From the NCBI GenBank assembly GCA_964405325.1, contig CAYONM010000174.1:1-8171 (forward strand): DNA of 8,171 nucleotides, read 5' to 3'. Below, piece by piece: positions 1 to 5,751 of this stretch (its first letter is position 1; each line of letters starts with the position of its first letter). The position numbers and the translations under genes are program-made. The DNA comes from CAYONM01 sp964405325. GTDB taxonomy: Bacteria; Planctomycetota; UBA11346. A model generated the notes under the pieces. That model was not told where the DNA came from, did not search any database, and was given only the letters and a program-made list of their open reading frames with translations.

Positions 1-414
1 CCGAAATCACCGTCGTGGGTGCCGACCTTGTTGTCTGATGGGGAAGGCCGCATGGATCTCTTCCGGACCGGGCAGTATATTGCTGACCTCAAGACCACCG
101 GCGATCTCGACAGCTGGGCCAAGTCGGTAACTGCTTACGGGTATCACCGCCAGGCCGCCTTCTACCGCTGGCTCTGCGAGCAGGAGACCGGCCACCGGCT
201 GCCGTTCTCCTTCGTGGTGGTCGAGAAGACCGCGCCTTACCGCTGCCGGGTGATCGACCTGGACGACGCTTATCTCGCCGCCGGCTGAGAGGAGGTCGAA
301 CAGGCGCTCAAGGGCATCGGCTACTGCTACCAGACCGGCGACTGGTCGGATCCGGGGTATGCACAGTTGGAAGCGCCGGGGTGGATGCGCGCCCGGCAGG
401 TGGTGGCCGTATGA
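1..414 (+). pseudogene. PD-(D/E)XK exonuclease (exonuclease VIII / RecB-like), 5'-truncated and broken
   Basis: This is the 3' part of a phage-type exonuclease of the PD-(D/E)XK superfamily, which degrades duplex DNA ends during recombination. The sequence shows G-R-M-D (46-57), then D-L-K-T-T (85-99), which fits the Asp...Asp-x-Lys metal site, and the helix Y-H-R-Q-A-A-F-Y (about 142-165) typical of these nucleases. Two breaks are visible. The first bases read E-I-T-V-V-G-A-D-L-V-V in frame 3 and then hit TGA at 36-38; dropping the T at 36 joins this smoothly to D-G-E-G-R-M-D in frame 1. A second TGA at 286-288 interrupts L-A-A-G-*-E-E-V-E-Q-A-L, where homologues usually read G-R-E-E, so CGA to TGA is likely. 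Beyond it the frame stays open to TGA at 412-414 and keeps family-like sequence. The true start lies outside the window. The family call is good; the frameshift is an inference. Confidence 0.78.
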
Positions 415-614
415 GCCTCCCCGACTGGTACACCCCACCCGACATCATCGACCAAGAACCCGAGCAGCCGCTCGGGTTTTCCTATTACACACCCACACCG
501 GACTACCCCGACCAGCGCACCTTCGCCGACGACGTGCAGGACGCTGCCAACGCTACCCACGCAGCGGGTACGATGCTGGACGCCGCGGCCGATTTATTCC
601 GGTTTTTCTCCTGA
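411..614 (+). CDS. Small hypothetical protein, 67 aa
   Basis: I do not recognise this protein. The ATG at 411 overlaps the stop of the upstream exonuclease as ATGA, with a weak GCAGGTGG element about 8 bases upstream; this overlap is why I chose the start. The product is acidic and rich in Pro and Tyr in its first half (P-D-W-Y-T-P-P, S-Y-Y-T-P-T-P). It has an Ala-rich, probably helical C-terminus (A-A-N-A-T-H-A-A-G-T-M-L-D-A-A-A-D-L) and no signal peptide or membrane segment. It ends 14 bases before the DUF932 gene. A strong terminator-like hairpin lies inside it at 455-480, which either makes it a conditionally expressed gene or argues that it is not a gene at all. A real but uncharacterised plasmid/phage-type gene is slightly favoured because of the overlap and packing. 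Confidence 0.45.
   Translation: MSLPDWYTPPDIIDQEPEQPLGFSYYTPTPDYPDQRTFADDVQDAANATHAAGTMLDAAADLFRFFS
455..480 (+). terminator. Intrinsic terminator-like hairpin inside a small ORF
   Basis: The left arm AGAACCCGAGC (455-465), loop AGCC (466-469) and right arm GCTCGGGTTTT (470-480) form an 11-bp stem with a single G-U pair. The right arm ends in a four-T run. It lies about 40 bases after the exonuclease stop codon, where a terminator for that gene would be expected. It is also within the reading frame of the 67-aa ORF. Confidence 0.65.
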
Positions 615-628
615 GGAAGGAACACACC

Positions 629-1603
629 ATGCATGATCTCGCAAGCTACGGGGCGGCCGATGGGCTGTCTCGCCACTCCTGCTACAATCTTCGCGAAAAT
701 CCCTGGCACAGGCTGGGCACCGTCGTCGAGCGCCCGCTCGCCGATCCCGACATCCTCGAAATCGCCGGCCTCGACTGGAGGGCCGAGAAGGTCCCCCTCT
801 ATGATGCAGACTTGGAGCCGGTCCCCACTCACCGTGCCATGAAGCGCAGCGACGATGGGCGCCTGCTCGGGGTCGTCGGTCAGGGATACGAACCGCTCCA
901 GAATTCCATGCTCTTCACGCTGCTGCGTCAGGCCGGTGACTGCAGTGACCTCACCATCGAGACCGCGGGCGCCCTCGGCAATGGGGAGCGGGTCTGGGCC
1001 CTCGCTCGGGTGCCGCAGCTCAACCTGGCCCTGGGTGAGGATTTCAGCCAGGGCTATCTGCTCATCAATAATTGTCACGATGGCAGCGGTCGTGTTCACC
1101 TGACGAGCTGTCGGGTCAGAGTCGTGTGCGCCAACACCCTGGCCGTCGCCATGAGAGAGCGTCGCGATAAGCGCGGCACGGTGGTGGGCGGCTTTGCCAT
1201 CCGCCACAGCAGCGGACTGCACACGGCCTTGGAGGACGCGGCCAAGGCCTACGCCGGGGTCATCCGCGACCATCAAGCTACAGTCCAGGCCGCGGAGCAC
1301 CTGGCTTCGGTCAGCTATGACGACGTCATGCTGCGGGCAGCCTTCGACCGCATCTTCAACGTGCCCGACGGGCCTGACGAGAGCGATCGCGCCGCCACCA
1401 TCAGGCGTAACCGTGAGGACCGCATCAGGTCCATTCTTGCCTCGGAGACCTGCATGCAGCGCGGCACGGCGGGCACGACTTGGGCGTTGTTCAACGGCAT
1501 CACAGAATGGGTCGATCACGAGCGCGGCACGCGCGGCGGTGAGAGCGCCGAGGCCCAGCGCTTTGAGAGCGCCACCTGGGGCAGCGGCGCTGCGTTGAAG
1601 TAG
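629..1603 (+). CDS. DUF932 (TIGR03299-type) phage/plasmid-like protein, 324 aa
   Basis: This is a DUF932 family protein of the phage/plasmid-like TIGR03299 type, common on plasmids, prophages and integrative elements; its biochemical role is not established. The start is the ATG at 629, preceded by GAGGAAGG (613-620) at 8-base spacing. The open frame extends upstream but has no better start. Family features run in order: P-W-H-R-L-G-T near residue 25, G-L-D-W-R-A-E-K-V-P-L near 47, the central L-T-S-C-R-V-R-V-V-C-A-N-T-L-A segment, and the C-terminal T-E-W-V-D-H-E-R followed by G-S-G-A-A-L-K. Its length is close to that of the family. The TAG stop at 1601-1603 is followed in the same frame by R-A-W-D-V-M-L-D-L-A-G and TAG at 1637-1639. 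This resembles the usual C-terminal helix of the family, so the first stop may be a CAG to TAG nonsense change removing about 12 residues. The main fold should be intact. Confidence 0.92.
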   Translation: MHDLASYGAADGLSRHSCYNLRENPWHRLGTVVERPLADPDILEIAGLDWRAEKVPLYDADLEPVPTHRAMKRSDDGRLLGVVGQGYEPLQNSMLFTLLRQAGDCSDLTIETAGALGNGERVWALARVPQLNLALGEDFSQGYLLINNCHDGSGRVHLTSCRVRVVCANTLAVAMRERRDKRGTVVGGFAIRHSSGLHTALEDAAKAYAGVIRDHQATVQAAEHLASVSYDDVMLRAAFDRIFNVPDGPDESDRAATIRRNREDRIRSILASETCMQRGTAGTTWALFNGITEWVDHERGTRGGESAEAQRFESATWGSGAALK

Positions 1604-1645
1604 CGGGCCTGGGACGTGATGCTCGACCTGGCCGGGTAGGGCCCG

Positions 1646-1677
1646 AAGAAGGCAGCCAACCCGGCTGTCTTCTTTTT
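1646..1677 (+). terminator. Intrinsic terminator after the DUF932 gene
   Basis: The left arm AAGAAGGCAGCC (1646-1657), loop AACCC and right arm GGCTGTCTTCTT (1663-1674) form a 12-bp stem with one G-T pair, running into TTTTT (1673-1677). It follows both possible DUF932 stops (1603 and 1639). It closes the left transcription unit, so the 1844 gene needs its own promoter within 1678-1843. I could not identify a convincing -35/-10 pair there. Confidence 0.85.
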
Positions 1678-1843
1678 ACCTCGAGCGTATCCGACATGTC
1701 GTCGGCGCATTATTCGCACGCCCGTACCACCCCTGTGACGGGCCGGCCCTCCGGAATGACAGCGCTCGCTTGCTTCGTATACGCAAGGCTATCAGGATGT
1801 CTCGGACAGCAGTGCCGGCAAGGCTCCCAGGAGATATGCGGAG

Positions 1844-2050
1844 ATGGCAGACGACGACATCCGTTGGCTAAGTGTCGCCGAGGTTGCCGATCACCTGGGC
1901 GTAAAGCCCGACACTGTCTACAAATGGGTGACCAGGAAGCACATCCCCAGCCATAAGGTCGGGCGGCTCCGCCGCTTCAACCTCCACGAGATCGACGCCT
2001 GGATCCGTAGCGGCCAGGCGAGCAACCATGGCCACAGCGATAGGAAATGA
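1844..2050 (+). CDS. Excisionase-family (HTH_17 / MerR-like) DNA-binding protein, 68 aa
   Basis: This is a small winged-helix DNA-binding protein of the excisionase type (TIGR01764-like). W-L-S-V-A-E-V-A-D-H-L-G-V (residues 8-20) is helix 1 and the turn. K-P-D-T-V-Y-K-W-V (21-29) is the recognition helix. I-P-S-H-K-V-G-R-L-R-R-F-N (34-46) is the wing, and L-H-E-I-D-A-W-I is the closing helix. The length fits the family. The start ATG at 1844 has AGGAG at 1829-1833 (10-base spacing) and a second GGAG directly abutting it. The gene lies just upstream of the DUF499 ATPase remnant, whose candidate ATG is 9 bases after this stop, so the two were probably one operon. The protein may be a regulator of that operon or an excisionase for the element carrying it; the sequence does not decide between them. 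Confidence 0.92.
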   Translation: MADDDIRWLSVAEVADHLGVKPDTVYKWVTRKHIPSHKVGRLRRFNLHEIDAWIRSGQASNHGHSDRK

Positions 2051-2360
2051 GCCGATACCATGTAATCCATCCTCCAAACCTGCGAACCGCGCAAAGACCT
2101 GCTCAGCGGCGCGTTCAACCCCGAGATTTTCACTGCTCAGCTCAGTACGGTGGTCGATCACTACCGCGGCGGCAGCAACGGTGGTCCGGCGATCTACACC
2201 GACCCCATCCAGTTCTTCGGTGAGGCCACCTTTCCTACTCAGGGCCTGAAGGACCTGCTCGGTGAGGTTTTCGCGCGCCTCTCCGGCGATAACAGCGTAC
2301 CCGCCATCCACCGCCTGGAGACCTCCTTCGGCGGCGGCAAGACCCACAGCCTGATCAGCT

Positions 2361-2386
2361 GCACCCATATCGCGCAGCGCGGCACC
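2361..2386 (+). repeat. 26-bp copy left of scaffold gap 1
   Basis: The 26 bases ending at the first N are identical to the 26 bases starting right after the Ns (2487-2512). Identical contig ends on both sides of a fixed 100-N spacer indicate an unmerged overlap rather than a biological repeat. Confidence 0.9.
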
Positions 2387-2486
2387 NNNNNNNNNNNNNN
2401 NNNNNNNNNNNNNNNNNNNNNNNNNNNNNNNNNNNNNNNNNNNNNNNNNNNNNNNNNNNNNNNNNNNNNNNNNNNNNNNNNNNNNN
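2387..2486. other. Assembly gap of exactly 100 N (probably zero-length)
   Basis: One hundred Ns stand inside the DUF499 remnant. Because both flanks carry the same 26 bases, the two contigs overlap. Collapsing the 100 Ns plus one copy (126 bases, 42 codons) keeps the reading frame and gives a continuous C-T-H-I-A-Q-R-G-T-E-L-V-T-A sequence. Confidence 0.88.
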
Positions 2487-2512
2487 GCACCCATATCGCG
2501 CAGCGCGGCACC
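2487..2512 (+). repeat. 26-bp copy right of scaffold gap 1
   Basis: Exact duplicate of 2361-2386. It is best explained as the overlapping end of the next contig. Only one copy is expected in the real molecule. Confidence 0.9.
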
Positions 2513-2881
2513 GAGCTCGTCACTGCAACTGCAGACCTGCTCGACGCCAAACACCTCCCTGAGCCCGGCACCATCAGCGTGGTTGGCATCGCTGGTGATG
2601 AGGTGCCGGTCCATCAGCCCAAGGGCAAGAAACTGGTGCCCTTCACCCTCTGGGGCGAGATCGCCAGCCAGATCGGTGGCATTGAACTCTACCAAGAAGT
2701 GGAAGACGAGGCCACCAGCCGCGGCGCGCCGGGCACGCCATACTTCGACGCCGTTTTCGGTGGCCGTAAGGTCCTGATCATGCTCGACGAGCTGGCACAA
2801 TACACCGCCCGCCTCGAAGCTGCCCACCCACACGCCAGCCAGCAGCTCGCCGCCTTCCTCATGAGCCTCTTCGGCCACGCC

Positions 2882-3292
2882 ATGGTCTGTGAAGACTGCA
2901 TCGGCCACAGAGAACAATCATGGGCCCTGGCTTCTGGGCAGACGGTTTGCGTGAACTGCACTGAGTCGGACGACTTCGAAGTCTGCAGCCACTGCGAGGA
3001 AGAGGCTGGAGAAGGAGCCTCCGCTTGCTGTGAGTGTGGAGCGATCATCTGTCCCGACTGTTGGGGCGACCTGCGGCCGGGATTCGGTCCGCAACTCAAG
3101 GCCGGCACCTGTACGGTCTGTGGCGAGTATCTCTGTCAGGCCTGTGCCGAGGAGCTGAGCCAGAACGACGACGACGAGGACGACAACGAGGAGGAGCCAT
3201 TCACCTGCTCGGGCTGTACCGCCGCATCAACTGAGAATGGTTTATGCTGGATTCGGCAAGTAAGCATTGCGGAGGTGTTAGCGTCGTTGTAA
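2882..3292 (+). CDS. Cysteine-rich multi-zinc-ribbon protein fused in frame to the DUF499 remnant (136 aa)
   Basis: I do not recognise the family. Counting from the ATG at 2882, there are paired cysteines at 3/6, 23/26, 35/38, 57/60, 77/80, 85/88 and 109/112, nearly all CxxC, plus Cys at 49, 50 and 52. This spacing suggests several treble-clef or zinc-ribbon knuckles. A very acidic linker (N-D-D-D-E-D-D-N-E-E-E, about 95-105) precedes the last pair. The final part (L-C-W-I-R-Q-V-S-I-A-E-V-L-A-S-L) does not look like a continuation of the zinc fold and may be read-through into unrelated DNA. There is no stop between this region and the DUF499 remnant and no good Shine-Dalgarno before the ATG. 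It is therefore either a new fusion, an independent gene joined by deletion, or an assembly misjoin. Zinc binding is inferred only from the cysteine spacing. The partner (DNA, RNA or protein) is unknown. Confidence 0.55.
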   Translation: MVCEDCIGHREQSWALASGQTVCVNCTESDDFEVCSHCEEEAGEGASACCECGAIICPDCWGDLRPGFGPQLKAGTCTVCGEYLCQACAEELSQNDDDEDDNEEEPFTCSGCTAASTENGLCWIRQVSIAEVLASL

Positions 3293-3313
3293 GGTGTAAG
3301 GCAACCTGTAAGG
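3288..3313 (+). repeat. Three TGTAAGG heptamers upstream of the TIGR04255 gene
   Basis: TGTAAGG occurs at 3288-3294, directly again at 3295-3301, and after CAACC again at 3307-3313. The first copy contains the TAA stop of the cysteine-rich ORF. The last overlaps the AGGTG (3311-3315) that serves as ribosome binding site for the ATG at 3324. It could be an operator or iteron-like array, or local slippage. Confidence 0.6.
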
Positions 3314-3323
3314 TGCGCGCCCC

Positions 3324-4154
3324 ATGAGTCACTACGACTATCCCCACTATCGCCTGACCCGTGACCCCTTGTCCTTAGTCCTGTTTCAGATTCGGTTTAG
3401 CAGGATCCGCCAAATGCCGGCGTTGATGCCGAGCATCCAGGATCGCTTGCGCCACGAAGGCTACCCGATCGATGCCAGCGGCGAGATCAATCAGGTCAGC
3501 ATCGAGATGTCGCCCCTCGCCGGAGCGCAGAACAAGGTCACCTCGCAACGGCGTGATGAGTTCCGCAGCAAAGACCATCACTGGTCGGTGGTGATCGGAG
3601 AAGACCAGGTCGCCTTGCTGACCACCGCCTATGAGCGTTACCAGAGCTTTGCCGAGCGCCTGCAGTCCGTTCTCGCCATCGTTGATGAGACCGCAGAGCT
3701 CCATCTCAGCCAGGTCACCCGCTTGGGCATGCGCTACATCGATGCCATCGTACCCCGCGCAGGAGAATCCTGGCGCCCGTATCTCCAGCCTGGCCTCTGC
3801 GGCCTGCGCTCTGATGTCTTCGTCGACGACGAGCAGTTCATTCACGCGCAAACCGTCGGCCGCACCCAGCACGGCACTCTCAACTTGCGCGTGTGGCAGA
3901 ACAACCAGGGCATCGTCTACCCACCCGATATCTTCGCTGGCACCGAACCCATGCCACATAGCGTCGAACTCTTGAAAGAACAGGTCATCACGCTGGTCGA
4001 CACCGACCATGCCACCCAAGGCGAGTGGGATTACGACCTGGCCTCCATCCTCGAAACCGCTGATGCACTCCATCAAGGCGTCAACTACTGCTGGTTCAAG
4101 CACGCCATCACCGAACACGCTCTCGAGGCGTGGGGAGCCGAGCCATGCTGCTGA
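3324..4154 (+). CDS. TIGR04255 family protein, 276 aa
   Basis: This belongs to the sporadically distributed TIGR04255 family, whose members are about 250-280 aa and of unknown biochemical function, often in accessory or defence-like loci. Recognisable parts are the N-terminal L-V-L-F-Q-I-R-F strand (18-25), the central R-L-G-M-R-Y-I-D-A-I (133-142), and the C-terminal L-H-Q-G-V-N-Y-C-W-F followed by I-T-E-H-A-L-E-A-W-G (249-271). Length and order match an intact member. The ATG at 3324 has AGGTG at 3311-3315, 8 bases upstream. Its last 10 bases overlap the next gene, so the two are translationally coupled. It is the first gene of the intact-looking three-gene cassette. No signal peptide or membrane segment is visible. 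The family call is good; any molecular role would be a guess. Confidence 0.85.
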   Translation: MSHYDYPHYRLTRDPLSLVLFQIRFSRIRQMPALMPSIQDRLRHEGYPIDASGEINQVSIEMSPLAGAQNKVTSQRRDEFRSKDHHWSVVIGEDQVALLTTAYERYQSFAERLQSVLAIVDETAELHLSQVTRLGMRYIDAIVPRAGESWRPYLQPGLCGLRSDVFVDDEQFIHAQTVGRTQHGTLNLRVWQNNQGIVYPPDIFAGTEPMPHSVELLKEQVITLVDTDHATQGEWDYDLASILETADALHQGVNYCWFKHAITEHALEAWGAEPCC

Positions 4155-4819
4155 CCGCCGAACACCCTGACAAGACCGCAGACCTTCTCTCGCTGACTCC
4201 CGACAGCCCCTCTGCGCGGAACGAGCTCACCACCCGCGGCTTCACCATGAGCAGTCTCTTGGCCGCAACCGTGATCTCAGGCTCCATCGGTACCGTGAGC
4301 GTCCGCCGCCAGATTGTGGATCGATGCGACTACAGCGAAACCACCTTGCTGGTCCACGACCGCAGCCCCAGCCCTGCCCATGATGAGCAGGCGGTGCCGA
4401 TCCAACAGATCGTCTGCCATGTCAATGTGGCCCTGGCCAACCTCGGCAAAGCCAAGATCGCTCGCCTCGTCGGTGTCTCCCGTCCGGTCTACTACGGCTG
4501 GCTATCGGGCGAGCAACTCAATCCAGACAACAACGCCCGCATGCGGCAACTGGCGCGCATACTCGCGGTCGCCACAGAACCCCGTAGGCCCATTCATCGC
4601 CCATTCCTGACCGATATCCTGGAGGGCTTCGACCGGAGCTTTACCGATCTCCTCCAGGCCGACACCTGGGATGAAGCCGCACTGATCGCAGTCGCCACAC
4701 GCGCGCGCCAGCTCAACGACAGGCGCGATGCCTATCTTGCCAAGCTCAAGCAGCCCTCGCCTGAAGACGGCAAAAACACGCTCTTCGACAACAGCCTGGC
4801 CTTGGGCCTGGAAGGCTGA
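4145..4819 (+). CDS. Probable HTH protein, second gene of the TIGR04255 cassette, 224 aa
   Basis: I recognise no named family. Residues about 96-123 contain A-L-A-N-L-G-K-A-K-I-A-R-L-V-G-V-S-R-P-V-Y-Y-G-W-L-S-G-E. The A-x-x-x-G-V-S-x-x-x-Y-x-W-L pattern looks like an Xre/lambda-repressor or transposase-type helix-turn-helix. The N-terminal 95 residues (starting L-L-T-A-E-H-P-D-K-T-A-D-L-L, with a G-S-I-G-T-V-S-V strand region) and the helical C-terminus are unassigned. The start at 4145 is supported by GGGGAG (4132-4137) 7 bases upstream; an in-frame GTG at 4130 lacks this. The gene overlaps the TIGR04255 gene by 10 bases and ends one base before the next ATG, so the three products are probably made together. 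A role as autoregulator or antitoxin-like partner is possible but not shown. Confidence 0.6.
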   Translation: MLLTAEHPDKTADLLSLTPDSPSARNELTTRGFTMSSLLAATVISGSIGTVSVRRQIVDRCDYSETTLLVHDRSPSPAHDEQAVPIQQIVCHVNVALANLGKAKIARLVGVSRPVYYGWLSGEQLNPDNNARMRQLARILAVATEPRRPIHRPFLTDILEGFDRSFTDLLQADTWDEAALIAVATRARQLNDRRDAYLAKLKQPSPEDGKNTLFDNSLALGLEG

Positions 4820-4820
4820 C

Positions 4821-5751
4821 ATGGGCGATGGTCACGATATCGTCGCGGCCATCGAAGCGGCAGGGTGGCAACAGGGCGACCTCATCGGCCCCGGCGATGC
4901 GGGTCAGGTGCTTGATCACAGCGAAGATCGCAGGCCTGAAACGGCCGACCCCATCTGGCTGATCGTCCTCAGCCAAGATTGCGACCTGCGCCGCAACCCG
5001 GTCGTAGAGCCCTGGGTTGAAGTCATCGCCGCCCGGGAATGCCCGCCAGAAGAGCTCGACAAAGCCTGCCTGAACGGTCGTCAGGGGCGAAACCTCCACC
5101 TGAGAGCCAGCCATGGCGATACCGGCCTCGGCCTCTGCTGCTCGATCCACGACCGCTGCCGCATCCCCAAGCCTATCCTGCCGACGATTGCGGCGGGCCC
5201 AATCAAGGGCCTCGAGGCTGAAGCGCAGCGCATCCTTCGCCAGTGGGTAGCGCGGCGCTACACCCGCCGGCCCTTCGCCAACAGCTTCGAGAAACGTCTC
5301 AAGCACACCGACTCAAAAAGCCCCATGGGCAAGTTCCTCAAGCGTCATGATGTCTGNNNNNNNNNNNNNNNNNNNNNNNNNNNNNNNNNNNNNNNNNNNN
5401 NNNNNNNNNNNNNNNNNNNNNNNNNNNNNNNNNNNNNNNNNNNNNNNNNNNNNNNNAGAGGCCCAGGCTTACGAAATCCAAGCCGTCCTGACGGTCGAAA
5501 AGTACCTCCTCGACCACCCCGCCAATCATGAGCACTTCGCGGCGATCGAACGCGCCTTTGAGGACGCGATCGAGGCCACCGCAGGCGTCGCTCATGTCCC
5601 GCCGGTCGATGCCGAAGGTGATGCCATGCCGCTCATCAGGAGCGAAGACGACCTCACCATGGCCGATCTGCGCCGCTTCCAGCGGTTGGAAGCGGATTAC
5701 CGGAGCAGTGGCGACAATGCCCGCCCCTCTGACGGGCTGGATAGTGAATGA
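4821..5751 (+). CDS. Uncharacterised protein with W-L-I-V-L-S-Q-D-C-D-L motif, third gene of the cassette (gapped)
   Basis: The first 178 residues (4821-5354) are open, then 100 Ns intervene, and 97 further residues run to TGA at 5749-5751. The frame differs across the N run, which is expected if the gap length is arbitrary. The motif D-P-I-W-L-I-V-L-S-Q-D-C-D-L (residues 43-56) is a hydrophobic strand followed by S-Q-D-C-D. I recall it as the hallmark of an uncharacterised family, with Cys and two Asp as candidate functional residues. Later parts are S-I-H-D-R-C-R-I-P-K (108-117) and R-Q-W-V-A-R-R-Y-T-R-R-P-F (140-152). After the gap come V-E-K-Y-L-L-D, then E-D-D-L-T-M-A-D-L-R-R-F and a D-Y-R-S near the end. 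The start has GGAAGG (4810-4815) 5 bases upstream. The assignment of both halves to one gene is an inference from context and style. Function unknown. Confidence 0.62.
5357..5456. other. Assembly gap of exactly 100 N
   Basis: One hundred Ns lie inside the SQDCDL-motif gene. Unlike the first gap, I see no shared sequence between the flanks, so some real sequence is probably missing and its length is unknown. Confidence 0.9.

Larger units (their letters stand above)
2060..2881 (+). pseudogene. DUF499 (AAA+-like) ATPase, N-terminal remnant
   Basis: DUF499 proteins are large (about 1000-aa) P-loop ATPases found beside DUF1156 methyltransferases in defence-type loci. The reading frame contains C-E-P-R-K-D-L-L-S-G-A-F-N-P-E-I-F near the start, Y-T-D-P-I-Q-F-F, F-P-T-Q-G-L-K-D-L-L, then Walker A F-G-G-G-K-T-H-S-L (2327-2353) and Walker B V-L-I-M-L-D-E-L-A-Q-Y (2771-2803). 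Homology ends around L-A-A-F-L-M-S-L-F-G-H-A, at about 232 residues once the artificial gap is closed. Everything after Walker B, including the expected sensor and arginine-finger regions, is missing. The candidate start ATG (2060-2062) is followed directly by TAA (2063-2065); the first ATG, GTG or TTG after that is the GTG at 2150. The ATPase is therefore almost certainly inactive. The N run inside is flanked by a 26-base duplication whose removal keeps the frame. Confidence 0.85.

Noticed and set aside
503..1519. Long open frame on the minus strand opposite DUF932
   Set aside because: It is antisense to a clear DUF932 family gene in GC-rich DNA, and its translation has no recognisable domain.
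1769..1787. CTTGC...GCAAG inverted repeat around GTATAC as an operator upstream of the excisionase-type gene
   Set aside because: The arms are only 5 bp and the inner palindrome is not centred on them; this is within chance for the region.
2361..2512. 26-bp direct repeat as an attachment site or target-site duplication
   Set aside because: The copies abut a fixed 100-N spacer on both sides and collapse to a continuous reading frame, which is the mark of overlapping contig ends.
1868..2917. Long minus-strand frame opposite the DUF499 remnant
   Set aside because: It is a shadow of the ATPase coding strand with no motif of its own, and it crosses the N gap.
3375..4118. Minus-strand frame opposite the TIGR04255 gene
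   Set aside because: The plus strand carries the family motifs, ribosome site and operon coupling; the minus frame is a mirror of GC-rich codons.
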